Numbered from the stretch's first letter, positions 1-7,706 are shown. The stretch is 64,000 nucleotides of DNA from Gilichinskyi gelida (GCA_038040385.1 JBBPII010000003.1:1-64000), one strand, 5' to 3'. A program made the numbers and translations. The notes: generated by a model from the sequence alone, not told the origin.

Positions 1-47
1 CTCGGCACGAGCGCTCAACCACGCGGAGCGCGCCGCGTAGCGGCTTC

Positions 48-152
48 GTTCAACATGCGCTTGAAGCTGACGGTCCGCGCGCTGTACATTAGGGTACATC
101 CGCTGCGGCGTGCCGTGCGCGGGGCCCGCAGCTTAAGCGCGACTCGTTAGGC
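48..152 (+). other. attC recombination site 1
   Basis: The site opens with GTTCAAC, fitting the R'' core RYYYAAC, and closes with GTTAGGC, fitting R' GTTRRRY. The inner arms GCGCTTGAAGCTG (57-69) and CAGCTTAAGCGC (130-141) are inverted complements apart from one unpaired G, the typical extrahelical base of folded attC bottom strands. The spacer between the arms holds a further imperfect inverted repeat. At 105 bp the length is normal for an attC. Confidence 0.75.
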
Positions 153-166
153 GGCTCCGAACACAC

Positions 167-613
167 ATGACTCTTAACGAACTCGCCGGCGCTCTGTTCG
201 CCGCGCTCGCGATGTTTGGCGTTGTCTGGGCGTTGTCCGAGGCTGTGTACGCGCACGCTAGCGAACACTGGCCGCGAACGCTCGGTAGCATCGTGACATC
301 AGGCGTATCTGTTGAGCATGACGTAGACGGTCGAATGTACGCCGCCGACATCCGCTATCGGTACGTCGTGGACGGCAATGAATACACGTGCGACCGCGTT
401 CGTTTTGGTGGTTTTTGGTCGTTTGCGTGGCGTAGACCTGCCGACACCTTGACAAAGCGCTTTCCGGTCGGCGCCCCCGTTACGGTTGCCTACGACCCCG
501 CGAAACCTTCGCGTGGGGTGCTCGAACCAGGCCTGGGCGGGCAGGCGTACCTAAACGTTCTGGTCTTTGCCCTATTTGTTGCGGCCGGTTTGGCGATGGT
601 GGCCGCCGCCTAA
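167..613 (+). CDS. DUF3592-like membrane protein, integron cassette 1
   Basis: 148 aa. An N-terminal membrane helix (about residues 8-28) and a C-terminal helix (about 128-146) flank a soluble domain rich in beta strands. The domain contains SVEHDVDGRMYAADIRYRYV, then GNEYTCDRV, then PVGAPVTVAYDPAKPSRGVL. This is the pattern of DUF3592 proteins, where a two-helix anchor carries a small beta domain and a YxPxxPxxAxLxPG-type motif. Function is unknown. The ATG lies 14 bp after an attC core and the stop codon lies inside the next attC, so the gene fills its cassette exactly. Confidence 0.75.
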   Translation: MTLNELAGALFAALAMFGVVWALSEAVYAHASEHWPRTLGSIVTSGVSVEHDVDGRMYAADIRYRYVVDGNEYTCDRVRFGGFWSFAWRRPADTLTKRFPVGAPVTVAYDPAKPSRGVLEPGLGGQAYLNVLVFALFVAAGLAMVAAA

Positions 614-702
614 GCGGTTGCATCGGACTTCGGCCCGGGTGGTGCTACTCTACTCGGACGTTCTCTGTGGGCCGAAGCCGGTGAACCGCAGAGTCGTTAG
701 CC
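608..702 (+). other. attC recombination site 2
   Basis: R'' reads GCCTAAG, one mismatch from RYYYAAC, and R' reads GTTAGCC. The arms CGGTTGCATCGGACTTCGGC and GCCGAAGCCGGTGAACCG pair along nearly their full length with two or three unpaired bases. The first cassette's stop codon (TAA) is part of R''. Length is 95 bp. Confidence 0.75.
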
Positions 703-754
703 GGACAGACGCCCTTGACGACATCGCAGTCGGCTGGGTGAAAGAGAAAGGTGA

Positions 755-1342
755 TTGGCAATGAATCCGCGGATCGCGAAAGCTGTCGTACTCGTAGCCA
801 CAGTGGTGATGATGGCTATTCGCGCGCCGCATGGCCACCGAAGTCGCAGTGTCAAGGTCGCGAAGAGCCACAAGACCCCGCTGGAGACCGGCCTCTTGGT
901 TCTCGCGTGGGTGGGATTCTTCATCCCTCTGATCTGGGTCGCGTCACCAACGTTCTGGTTCGCTGAGTACCCGCTGCGCACCGGCCCGCTCGTTGCTGGC
1001 GTGATTTGCTTCGTGATCGGCCTCTGGCGCTTCTATCGGTCGCACGCTGATCTCGGTACGAATTGGTCGATCACTTTGGAGGTACGCGAGGGGCATCGAC
1101 TTATCACGCAAGGCGTTTATCGCGGGGTCCGCCACCCGATGTACTCGGCGTTGGCCCTCTACTCCGTCGGCCAGGCCCTCGTTATCCCGAACTGGGTGGC
1201 AGGTCTCTCAAACTTGGTCGCGTTCGCGGTCCTCATTGCACTTCGTGTCGGCGCGGAGGAGAGAATGATGGCCCATCAATTTGGCAACGAATACGCTGCT
1301 TACACGGCACGGACGAAGCGTCTTATTCCGCACGTCTGGTAG
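755..1342 (+). CDS. Isoprenylcysteine carboxyl methyltransferase-family protein, integron cassette 2
   Basis: 195 aa with four or five membrane helices. The C-terminal half has the family signature: HRLITQGVYRGVRHPMYSA (RHPxYxG-like motif) followed by a helix, then GAEERMMAHQFGNEYAAYTARTKRLIP, matching the ExxLxxxFGxxYxxYxxxxxRxIP ending of ICMT/PEMT-like integral membrane methyltransferases. Those enzymes use S-adenosylmethionine at the membrane face, but the bacterial substrates are mostly unknown. The gene sits between two attC sites, so it is a mobile cassette gene. A later in-frame start is possible because the first 30 residues are basic and poorly conserved in character. Confidence 0.8.
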   Translation: MAMNPRIAKAVVLVATVVMMAIRAPHGHRSRSVKVAKSHKTPLETGLLVLAWVGFFIPLIWVASPTFWFAEYPLRTGPLVAGVICFVIGLWRFYRSHADLGTNWSITLEVREGHRLITQGVYRGVRHPMYSALALYSVGQALVIPNWVAGLSNLVAFAVLIALRVGAEERMMAHQFGNEYAAYTARTKRLIPHVW

Positions 1343-1356
1343 ACGATGCCGGGCCC

Positions 1357-1419
1357 TGCTAACAAGCGGTTGGAGCGGACCGCTGAAAAGCGCGGCCGCT
1401 CAACCGCAGGCCGTTAGCC
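1357..1419 (+). other. attC recombination site 3
   Basis: This is the clearest of the three sites. R'' is TGCTAAC and R' is GTTAGCC. The arms GCGGTTGGAGCGGACCGC and GCGGCCGCTCAACCGC pair perfectly apart from two single unpaired bases (G and A), the extrahelical bases that give attC its strand polarity. It is compact, at 63 bp. Confidence 0.8.
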
Positions 1420-1423
1420 GCCC

Positions 1424-1849
1424 ATGCGCGAGCAGATCGTCGAGTGGCATCCGATAGCGGGGCTGAACTCGCCATGCGCTGGCGTGCAGATCGCCGAGCA
1501 CAATGGAGAGTTGACCCTGACGCTGCTCTTCTCGGGCGTGATTGGAGGATCGGCGGGTGACCTTCAGCTCTCATTCGGTCGGGTCCTTGCGTTCATGTCT
1601 CATGAAGAGTCGACTCATCCTTGGAACGACTCTCAAACGCCACAGCCGACCTTGAAGACAGGAACGGCGCTTGGCGGGTCGGTGACGTTCCCATGTTTGG
1701 AAGTCGTCGAATCCGAGTGGATACAGTCGTTCGGGGACTCGCGTCTGTTCGGGCGGGGCCAGCCCCGACACTTCCAGGTTGTCACGCTCGACAAGTCGGT
1801 CGACGTTCTAACCACGCAACCGGTTCGCGGGGAATGGCTGGGCGCTTGA
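1424..1849 (+). CDS. Hypothetical protein, integron cassette 3
   Basis: 141 aa, soluble, mostly beta in character, with no signal peptide or membrane helix. I do not recognise the family. It begins MREQIVEWHPIAGL only 5 bp after the attC core, as expected for a cassette gene. Internal stretches such as ELTLTLLFSGVIGGSAGDLQLSFGRVL and a tryptophan-containing C-terminus resemble small immunity-like or uncharacterised cassette proteins, but nothing specific can be assigned. No attC follows it, so it is probably the last cassette. Confidence 0.6.
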   Translation: MREQIVEWHPIAGLNSPCAGVQIAEHNGELTLTLLFSGVIGGSAGDLQLSFGRVLAFMSHEESTHPWNDSQTPQPTLKTGTALGGSVTFPCLEVVESEWIQSFGDSRLFGRGQPRHFQVVTLDKSVDVLTTQPVRGEWLGA

Positions 1850-2032
1850 CTTCAAGTTTGAACTGCAACACTGACGTCTGAATCATAGCCACGATCAGCT
1901 TCGGCGAGTGGCGACGCTACCGCGCGGCCTTCAATGCGGCAATCGGACGACCGGCCATGTCGGAACGCCTGCCCGGAGTTTCAGGCAAATCGTTTGCGTG
2001 GTTGGGCGCCGTACCCTACTCTCTCCAAAAGA

Positions 2033-2827
2033 ATGTCGGGAGACGAGATCATCGCGACCATCGGGAGCTTCTTCGTGGGGATCTTTGCCTGGATTCCCGG
2101 TTGGTACCGCTATGCGTTCAGGCGACGATTCGCGCACGACACGCGGGCATCTTCGATCGTCTTGTTCGCGCCTCTTTTCTGCGCCCTCCTTCTTCTTGCC
2201 GTGCTCCTCACCCTGGCCGCGGACGACGTCCGGCGCGACCCGGTGTACCTCTTCTTCTACACGCTCATGGGAATGGCCTGGATCGGCGGATGGGCGGCAT
2301 TCTTCGGGGCTTTCGGAATTCGCCTCCGTGAAGATGTCGCCGAGGGAAAGAACCGCGCGGCGGCAATTGCGCTGGCCGGATCGCTCATCGCGGTTACGCT
2401 CGCCTTCGCCGGTGGAAACATCGGAAACGGTCCCGGATGGTGGGTGGTCGTCGTCTGCGCGGCGCTTTCGACAGGCGCGATTTTCGTTCTCTGGATGCTG
2501 ATCGAGTGGACGACGGGGGTGAGCGAGCGGGTGACGGTTGAACGCGACGTGGCCGCGGCCATCCGATTCGCCGGGCTGGTCATCGCCCTCGGAGTCATTC
2601 TCGGCCGCGCGGTCGCGGGAGACTGGGAATCGCTCGACGCGACGCTCGAAGATTTCTGGCGCGTTGGCTGGCCCGCGTTGCTGCTCGCGGCCGCCGGCAT
2701 CATCGTCGAGAGAGGATTGAGGTTCGTGCCTGTCCGAACGTCGTCGCTGGCATTCGGCGTCCTTCCGCTCCTGGCCTACCTTTCCGCGGCCATCTGGTAT
2801 GTGGCCATGACACTTCCCCCACCATGA
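2033..2827 (+). CDS. Polytopic membrane protein, DUF350-like duplicated repeats
   Basis: 264 aa, seven or eight membrane helices. Two segments share the pattern acidic residue ... AAAI-x-x-AG-x-x-I: DVAEGKNRAAAIALAGSLIA (about residue 100) and VERDVAAAIRFAGLVIALGV (about residue 170). This resembles the duplicated DUF350 unit of YjfL-type proteins. DUF350 proteins recur next to glutathionylspermidine-synthase-like enzymes, and here the stop codon overlaps the start of exactly such a gene by ATGA. I chose ATG 2033; a longer form from 1934 would add 33 residues without membrane character. The upstream gap has no clear Shine-Dalgarno sequence. The DUF350 assignment is by pattern only. Confidence 0.65.
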   Translation: MSGDEIIATIGSFFVGIFAWIPGWYRYAFRRRFAHDTRASSIVLFAPLFCALLLLAVLLTLAADDVRRDPVYLFFYTLMGMAWIGGWAAFFGAFGIRLREDVAEGKNRAAAIALAGSLIAVTLAFAGGNIGNGPGWWVVVVCAALSTGAIFVLWMLIEWTTGVSERVTVERDVAAAIRFAGLVIALGVILGRAVAGDWESLDATLEDFWRVGWPALLLAAAGIIVERGLRFVPVRTSSLAFGVLPLLAYLSAAIWYVAMTLPPP

Positions 2828-4059
2828 AGACGCCCTGGTCCGTTGCTGGTCCGATCGCGAGCGAGATCTACGATGAGCTCCGCCTGCGCACGATCTTCGA
2901 ATGCTCCAAATGGGACGCGCAATACGAAGACGTCGCCACCCTGGCGCCCTACGCCATCGTTCTGGAGCGCGCGGCGTGGGAAGAACTGAGCAAGCTCGCG
3001 GAGGCGCTGGCGCAGGAAACGCTTGCGGCAGAGAGGGAGTTGCTCGAGCGCGAGCCGCTGCAGCGACGCCTGGGGCTCGGACGGGCGATCGAGCGGCAGC
3101 TCGCTCCCTGGCAGCGCACCCCACCGGCGTGCGAAATGGCGCGCGTGCTCCGGTTCGATTTTCACTCCACCGTCGACGGCTGGAGGATCTCGGAAGTCAA
3201 CAGCGACGTTCCCGGTGGCTTCATTGAGTCGTCAGGTTTCTCCGAACTGGTTCGAGCCTGTTTTCCGGAGCTCGACACCGCCGGTAACGTTCGCCGCGCA
3301 TATGTGACGGCGGTGCAGGCTGCGCTCCCCAGGAAGGCAAACGTGGGGCTGTTGCATGCGACGGCATACACCGACGATCGCCAGGTGATGATCTACCTGG
3401 CGAAAGAGTTGGCCGATCGAGGATTCAATCCGTTTCTGGTGAGCCCTGCCGATCTCGCCTGGCGCAACGGAAGAGCATCGATCGTCGGCACCGGGGAGGA
3501 GCTCGATGGAATCCTCCGATTTTTTCCTGCGGAATGGCTTCCGAACCTTCCTCGACGAGCGTCGTGGGGCCACTTCTTCCGCGGCGCGCAAACGCTGCTC
3601 AGCAACCCCGCAACGGCGCTGCTCACGCAGTCCAAACGATTTCCGCTGGTCTGGGATCAACTCGAAACGCCGCTGCCGGCATGGAGAGAGCTCCTTCCCG
3701 CCACTCGCGACGCATGCGACATCCCGTGGCGAGATCGGCACCAATGGGTTCTCAAGCCTTCCCTCGGACGCGTCGGTGAGCTGGTCGGCATTCGGGGAGT
3801 CAATACGGAGAAGGAGTGGCGCGCCGTCGAGAAGAGGATTCGTTGGGAACGGCGTTACTGGATCGCGCAGGAGAGATTCGAGGCCACCTCGATCGATGTC
3901 GGTGGAGTGCCTGTCTATCCCTCTCTCGGGGTCTTTGTGATTGGAGGACGTGCGGCTGGCATCTACGGCCGAGTGGCGTCGCGGCCGCTCATCGATGCGC
4001 GCGCAAGCGACGTCGCGGTCCTCGTCCGGCGGGTCGACGATGGAAGGAAGGCTGCATGA
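2824..4059 (+). CDS. Glutathionylspermidine synthase-like ATP-grasp ligase
   Basis: 411 aa. It matches the synthetase half of GspS (YgiC/YjfC type) by order of motifs: WRISEVNSDVPGGFIESSG (substrate-binding E-N region), DGILRFFPAEWLP, a proline/leucine-rich middle, then the ATP-grasp core WVLKPSLGRVGELVGI, RYWIAQERFE and a final GVFVIGGRAAGIYGRVA. GspS-family enzymes form an amide bond between a terminal glycine carboxylate and an amine at the cost of ATP. The amidase domain of true GspS is absent, so the substrate is open. It overlaps both neighbours by four bases and must be translated with them. Confidence 0.85.
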   Translation: MKTPWSVAGPIASEIYDELRLRTIFECSKWDAQYEDVATLAPYAIVLERAAWEELSKLAEALAQETLAAERELLEREPLQRRLGLGRAIERQLAPWQRTPPACEMARVLRFDFHSTVDGWRISEVNSDVPGGFIESSGFSELVRACFPELDTAGNVRRAYVTAVQAALPRKANVGLLHATAYTDDRQVMIYLAKELADRGFNPFLVSPADLAWRNGRASIVGTGEELDGILRFFPAEWLPNLPRRASWGHFFRGAQTLLSNPATALLTQSKRFPLVWDQLETPLPAWRELLPATRDACDIPWRDRHQWVLKPSLGRVGELVGIRGVNTEKEWRAVEKRIRWERRYWIAQERFEATSIDVGGVPVYPSLGVFVIGGRAAGIYGRVASRPLIDARASDVAVLVRRVDDGRKAA

Positions 4060-4838
4060 AGGGCTTGGAGCTTTATCGCCAGTGGGCGCCTCCTGACGAC
4101 GTCTGGTCTCCCTGGGTGAAGGCGCCGCTGTTCGCGGAGATCACCGCCGCTGCCGATCGCGACGCTGTTTCGGGTCAGAACGTCGATCCAGGAATGATCG
4201 GCGACATGGAACATACCGTGGTGATCGTCGACATGCCGGGGGCCGAGTCGCTCGATCTCGGGTTTGCTCTCGCGGCGAAAGGCTTCCGTCCCGTTCCGCT
4301 CTACAACACCACCAGTGGCGCTGCGATCGGCGTGAAGAGCGCACCGTCAGCCGTGATCGACATGACCAGTCTCAAGGAGCGTCTCGCGATTCCGTTGTCC
4401 CCTGCCGTACGAGAGCGCATCTCCCGTGGCGCGCCGCCGGTCTTTCTTCTCGACCGCCGTCGCCTCAATCCTGAGAAGCAGCCGGAGCCCGGGAAATACG
4501 ACAACCGATGGATGGTCTTCCCGCAGGATTTTCCGTCCGCGCCATTTCTGCGCGAGCGCGGCATCCGACGAGTCGTTCTCATCCAACCGGATGATTCCCA
4601 GCCGCAGGACGACCTCACGCACGTCCTTCTCCGGTGGCAGGAGAGCGGGATCGAGGTGTTCCTACAGCAGCCCGGACGCTTTGCGGAGCCGCTGGCAAGC
4701 AAGGTGAAACGCCCGCGCATGTTCCGATCGGTGTTCTATCGCGCCCTGGCCATGATGGGGCTGCGGAAGAACGCGGCGGGCGGATTCGGCTCGGTCATTC
4801 CCATGCCGGGCGAGGGTAGTGGGGGAGGTTTCGGCTAG
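4056..4838 (+). CDS. Unknown protein with GGFG-type C-terminal tail
   Basis: 260 aa, soluble, third gene of the overlapping operon. The body has no domain I recognise. It contains VVIVDMPGAESLDLGFALA and later RRVVLIQPDDSQ, both strand-loop patterns of an alpha/beta fold. The last 20 residues are glycine-rich and carry GGFG twice, ending in GSGGGFG. Glycine-rich GGFG tails are also seen in DUF1190 (YgiB-type) proteins that neighbour GspS-like ligases, so this protein or its tail may be the ligase's substrate; that link is inference. The start codon overlaps the preceding stop by ATGA. Confidence 0.7.
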   Translation: MKGLELYRQWAPPDDVWSPWVKAPLFAEITAAADRDAVSGQNVDPGMIGDMEHTVVIVDMPGAESLDLGFALAAKGFRPVPLYNTTSGAAIGVKSAPSAVIDMTSLKERLAIPLSPAVRERISRGAPPVFLLDRRRLNPEKQPEPGKYDNRWMVFPQDFPSAPFLRERGIRRVVLIQPDDSQPQDDLTHVLLRWQESGIEVFLQQPGRFAEPLASKVKRPRMFRSVFYRALAMMGLRKNAAGGFGSVIPMPGEGSGGGFG

Positions 4839-4842
4839 GAGG

Positions 4843-5205
4843 ATGAGTAACAAGACAACAGTTGACCGGTACTTCGATGGCTTCAGGAGAACCGACCATC
4901 AACAGATCCTCTCCTGCCTCACGGACGACGTCGAATGGATCATCCCTGGTGCATTCCACACGCAGGGGAAAGGCGCATTCGACAAGGAAATCGAGAACGA
5001 TGGCTTCGTCGGCCATCCTGCGATCACCGTCACCCGCATGACAGAAGCGGACGATGTCGTGGTGGCGGAAGGCTCGGTGCGCACGCAGCGAAAGGGTGGC
5101 GCGGTCTTGACCTTGGCGTTCTGCGACATATTCGAAATGCAGAACGGCAAGATCCGGCGGTTGACGAGCTACCTCATGGACGTCGGAACGCCCCCGTCAC
5201 CCTGA
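4843..5205 (+). CDS. SnoaL/NTF2-like protein
   Basis: 120 aa single-domain NTF2-fold protein. Pattern: helix VDRYFDGFRRTDHQQILSCL, then DDVEWIIPGAFHTQGKGAF, then strands ending in DIFEMQNGKIRRLTSYLMDV, the usual end of SnoaL-like ketosteroid-isomerase relatives. Without an active-site assignment the reaction is unknown. AGGAGG sits directly against the ATG, which is too close to serve it; a GTG at 4819 would be an alternative start. The final residues (PPSP) and the TGA stop come from the palindromic repeat that begins at 5193. Confidence 0.75.
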   Translation: MSNKTTVDRYFDGFRRTDHQQILSCLTDDVEWIIPGAFHTQGKGAFDKEIENDGFVGHPAITVTRMTEADDVVVAEGSVRTQRKGGAVLTLAFCDIFEMQNGKIRRLTSYLMDVGTPPSP

Positions 5206-5281
5206 GCCGCGAAGACGGCGAAGGGTCTCAAATTGCGCGCTACGCCCCGTAGAGACCCTTCGCTGCGCTCAGGGTGACGGG
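5193..5281. repeat. Dispersed palindrome copy 1 (GTCAYCCTGAGC family)
   Basis: Left arm CCGTCACCCTGAGCCGCGAA... continues to GGCGAAGGGTCTC; right arm GAGACCCTTCGCTGCGCTCAGGGTGACGG. Both read GTCACCCTGAG...GAAGGGTCTC outward to inward. The left arm is the longer alpha type with an AGACGGC insert; the right arm is the shorter beta type (CTGAGCGCAGCGAAGG in reverse). Confidence 0.9.
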
Positions 5282-5293
5282 TAAGCTTGATTC

Positions 5294-5623
5294 GTGAAAA
5301 CGCCACGAACGGCCGCAATGTGGCGAGGCGACGGAACGCTCCGCCAATTCTTCGTGTACATCATGTCGAACACGTCGATGACGCTATACACCGGCGTAAC
5401 GAACGACCTTTCTAGGCGATCCTCGGATCACAAGAACGGCATCGGCTCGGAGTTCACCTCGCGGTATCACTTCGACCGGTGCGTCTACTTCGAGATCTTC
5501 GAATCGATTCTCGAGGCTATCGCGCGCGAGAAGCAGATCAAAAGCCTGACGCGGGCTAAGAAGATCGCGCTGGTCAAGACGATCAACCCGAAATGGCACG
5601 ACCTGACCCCCTCGTCATCCTGA
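5294..5623 (+). CDS. GIY-YIG nuclease family protein, copy 1
   Basis: 109 aa. The domain is complete: FFVYIMSN (GIY strand), LYTGVTNDLSRRSSDHKNG (YIG strand followed by the conserved Arg), and EAIAREKQIKSLTRAKKIAL (conserved Glu and Lys), closing with TINPKWHDL. GIY-YIG proteins are metal-dependent phosphodiesterases that nick or cut DNA. This small class has no DNA-binding domain of its own. The GTG start is supported by conservation of all residues from it in copy 2 (about 80% identical, 88 of 109). The ending TPSSS and the stop come from the following palindrome. Confidence 0.9.
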   Translation: MKTPRTAAMWRGDGTLRQFFVYIMSNTSMTLYTGVTNDLSRRSSDHKNGIGSEFTSRYHFDRCVYFEIFESILEAIAREKQIKSLTRAKKIALVKTINPKWHDLTPSSS

Positions 5624-5698
5624 CCCTGAGCGCAGCGAAGGGGAAGGATCTTAGGTTGCGCATCCTGAGACCCTTCGCTTCGCTCAGGGTGACGGAGG
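5611..5698. repeat. Dispersed palindrome copy 2
   Basis: TCGTCATCCTGACCCTGAGC ... GGAAGGATCTTAGG on the left and CCTGAGACCCTTCGCTTCGC ... GGGTGACGGA on the right. Both arms are the beta type; the left arm has an extra CCCTGA. It lies between two convergent genes, where the hairpin could also end transcription from both sides. Confidence 0.85.
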
Positions 5699-5703
5699 GG
5701 GGT

Positions 5704-7263
5704 TCAGTACCCCTCCGCCCTCAACCCCCCGCCCTTCCACCCTTTCTTGAACTGCGCAACGACCGCGGCGGAATCCTTTTTCTGCGCACGCAGCGCGGCG
5801 GCCAACCCGTAGAGCGAGCGGGGATTGCGCGGGTTGCGGCGAAGGTCTTCGCGGAAGGCGCGCTCGGCGTCGGCGGGCCGGCCGGCGCGCAGCAGCGCCG
5901 CGCCGAGGGTTTCGCGGATGGGGTAGTACCAGTCGGGCGGCTCGTCGTAGTTCATCGCGTCCTGCTGCGCCACGGCTTTCTCGTACGCAGCGATGGCGGC
6001 CGTGCGATCGCCGCGCGCCTCCGCAACGCGCGCGCCGAGCAGCGTCGACGCGACCTCGGCGATGCGCTGCTCCGAGTTCTGGAACATGGCGGTGTCGTCC
6101 GGCACCTCCTTGCGTGCGGCCTCCAGCGCGCGCTGCTCGGATTCCGCTCCGGCCACGTTGCCGAAGATGGCGTGTGCGCTTCCGCGCGCGTAGTGCGCGA
6201 GCACCGCCCCGAGCGGCCCAATCTCCGATTTCGGCGCGGCGAGCACTTCCTTCCACCGCCCGAAGCGGGCCAGCAGCAGCAGCGACGTCGTCGTGGCGCT
6301 CTCCAGCATCGGCATCTCTTTGGCGGCCGTCGCCGCGTTCGCCGACAGCTCGTCCGCCATCCGCTTCGCCTCGGCCCAGCGGCCGATCATGGCGTGGGCC
6401 ACCAGGCCGAACTGCAGGTTGTGGTTGTAGTACATCATCGGATAGATGCCGTGGCCGCCGTAGGACGCGATATAGGCGCGGTCGGCGCGCGCGCCGCGCT
6501 CGTTGGCCTCCGCCGCGCCCGCGTAGTTGCCGGTGCGGTGAAAGATGTGCGCGGGCATGTGCACGAGGTGCCCGGCCGCCGGGGCGAGCGTCCGGAGGCG
6601 CTCGGCGCTGGCGGTGGCGCGCTCGGGATGCGACGACGCCTCCACCGCGTGAACGTAGTAGTGATTCGCGCCGAGGTGGCGCGGATTCCGGCGCAGCACC
6701 GATTCGAGCGTGCGCACGATCTCCGCGGTCCCCTCGGCGGGCTTGCCGTCGTGCGACCAGAACTTCCACGGCCGCAGGTCCATCACGCTCTCGGCGTACA
6801 GCGTCGCGATGTCGAGATCGTTAGGGTATTTCTTCGCCAGCGACCCCATGGCCCCGCTGTATTCGACGCTCAGCTTCCTGAGGTCGGCGTCCGGCGCGAT
6901 CGAGTAGCGCTTCGCCAGCGCGGCGATGAGATCGCGCTCCTTCGCCGAAGCCGGCGGAGAGAGCTTCAGGGCCGCCTGGACCGCCTGATAGGCCTCTTTC
7001 TCGCGGTCTGGATCGACGTCGAGGTTGATGTTCGGCCCGAGCGCCAGTGCCATTCCCCAATGCGCCATGGCCAGATTCGGGTCGAGCCGCGCCGCCTCGC
7101 CGAACGAGCGGACCGCCGACTCGTGATTGAACGCGTAGACGTACTTCATCCCCTGATCGAAGAAGGCCTGCGCTTTGGCATTCTTCGTCGTGACCTTCCA
7201 GTGGAAGTCGCCGAGACCGGGATCGAGCGCGACGGCGAGCAGGAACGTGAGCACGAGATGCAT
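5704..7263 (-). CDS. Secreted tetratricopeptide-repeat protein
   Basis: 519 aa with a short N-terminal signal peptide (MHLVLTFLLAVALDP). Several TPR-like helix pairs follow: FFDQGMKYVYAFNHESAVRSF and ARLDPNLAMAHWGMALALG near the start, and ADAERAFREDLRRNPRNPRS near the end. The central HLVHMPAHIFHRTGNYAGAA is typical of a large family of acidobacterial and proteobacterial TPR proteins with conserved His residues and no known activity. It stands alone, between the two GIY-YIG units and facing the first one. Confidence 0.8.
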   Translation of the reverse strand: MHLVLTFLLAVALDPGLGDFHWKVTTKNAKAQAFFDQGMKYVYAFNHESAVRSFGEAARLDPNLAMAHWGMALALGPNINLDVDPDREKEAYQAVQAALKLSPPASAKERDLIAALAKRYSIAPDADLRKLSVEYSGAMGSLAKKYPNDLDIATLYAESVMDLRPWKFWSHDGKPAEGTAEIVRTLESVLRRNPRHLGANHYYVHAVEASSHPERATASAERLRTLAPAAGHLVHMPAHIFHRTGNYAGAAEANERGARADRAYIASYGGHGIYPMMYYNHNLQFGLVAHAMIGRWAEAKRMADELSANAATAAKEMPMLESATTTSLLLLARFGRWKEVLAAPKSEIGPLGAVLAHYARGSAHAIFGNVAGAESEQRALEAARKEVPDDTAMFQNSEQRIAEVASTLLGARVAEARGDRTAAIAAYEKAVAQQDAMNYDEPPDWYYPIRETLGAALLRAGRPADAERAFREDLRRNPRNPRSLYGLAAALRAQKKDSAAVVAQFKKGWKGGGLRAEGY

Positions 7264-7274
7264 GAAAACTCCCC

Positions 7275-7364
7275 TCCGTCACCCTGAGCCGCGTAGACGG
7301 CGAAGGGTCTCAAAATGCAATGCTACTCGCCGTAGAGTTCCTTCGCTGCGCTCAGGATGACGGG
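7275..7364. repeat. Dispersed palindrome copy 3
   Basis: Left alpha arm TCCGTCACCCTGAGCCGCGT...GGCGAAGGGTCTC; right beta arm TTCCTTCGCTGCGCTCAGGA TGACGGG. It lies between the start of the TPR gene and the start of the second GIY-YIG gene, so any promoter for either must be beside or inside it. Confidence 0.9.
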
Positions 7365-7376
7365 TAAGCTCGTTTC

Positions 7377-7706
7377 GTGAAGACGCCTCAAACAGCGCTC
7401 ATGTGGCGAGGCGATGGAACGCTGCGCCTGTTCTTCGTCTACATCATGTCGAACAACTCGATGACGCTTTACACCGGCGTTACGAACAATCTCTCGAAAC
7501 GAACGTCGGATCATAAGAACGGCTTAGGCTCCGAATTCACGGCCCGCTATCACTTCGATCGCTGCGTTTACTTCGAGACCTTCGACTCCATCCTCGCCGC
7601 CATCGCGCGCGAGAAGGAGATCAAGGGGTGGACGCGCGCCAAGAAGATCGCGCGAATCAAGACGATCAACCCTCAATGGCGCGACCTGACCCCGCCGTCA
7701 CCCTGA
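7377..7706 (+). CDS. GIY-YIG nuclease family protein, copy 2
   Basis: 109 aa paralogue of the gene at 5294, with the same catalytic layout: FFVYIMSN, LYTGVTNNLSKRTSDHKNG, AAIAREKEIKGWTRAKKIAR, INPQWRDL. Differences are spread along the chain and mostly conservative (D/E, K/R, I/L). This indicates both copies have been under selection as proteins since they separated. The end PPSP and the stop are read from the following palindrome. Confidence 0.9.
   Translation: MKTPQTALMWRGDGTLRLFFVYIMSNNSMTLYTGVTNNLSKRTSDHKNGLGSEFTARYHFDRCVYFETFDSILAAIAREKEIKGWTRAKKIARIKTINPQWRDLTPPSP

Larger units (their letters stand above)
1..1849 (+). mobile_element. Integron gene-cassette array (3' part)
   Basis: Three attC-like sites alternate with three short same-strand genes, each gene starting 5-53 bp after an attC R' core. 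This is the standard layout of integron cassettes. Base composition here is visibly lower in GC than the chromosome after 2 kb. Bases 1-47 would be the end of a further cassette. With this orientation the attI site and integrase, if present, lie to the left of the window; otherwise this is a cluster of attC sites lacking an integrase. No attC was found after the third gene, so the array probably ends near 1850 with a decayed last site. Confidence 0.75.
5193..5698 (+). mobile_element. Palindrome - GIY-YIG gene - palindrome unit, copy 1
   Basis: A complete palindrome of about 89 bp, a GIY-YIG nuclease gene starting 12 bp after it, and a second palindrome that supplies the gene's stop codon. Copy 2 at 7275 has the same parts in the same order and spacing. 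No terminal transposase or target duplication is visible. I infer a repeat-borne element comparable in design to REP/RAYT units. Confidence 0.6.

Noticed and set aside
1850..2032. A fourth attC site after the last cassette
   Set aside because: No GTTRRRY core paired with an inverted arm could be found; only loosely similar short matches.
5193..5281. Palindromes as ordinary terminators only
   Set aside because: Terminator activity is possible, but they also occur inside coding sequences and between divergent starts, lack a T-run and are nearly the same in sequence, which ordinary terminators are not.
5593..7287. Long plus-strand reading frame opposite the TPR gene
   Set aside because: Arg/Ala/Val-rich translation with no motifs, antisense to a clear signal-peptide TPR protein; GC-rich DNA gives long frames on the wrong strand. 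Similar shadows at 1931-3124, 22370-23800, 47592-49583 and 56750-59317 were dropped for the same reason.
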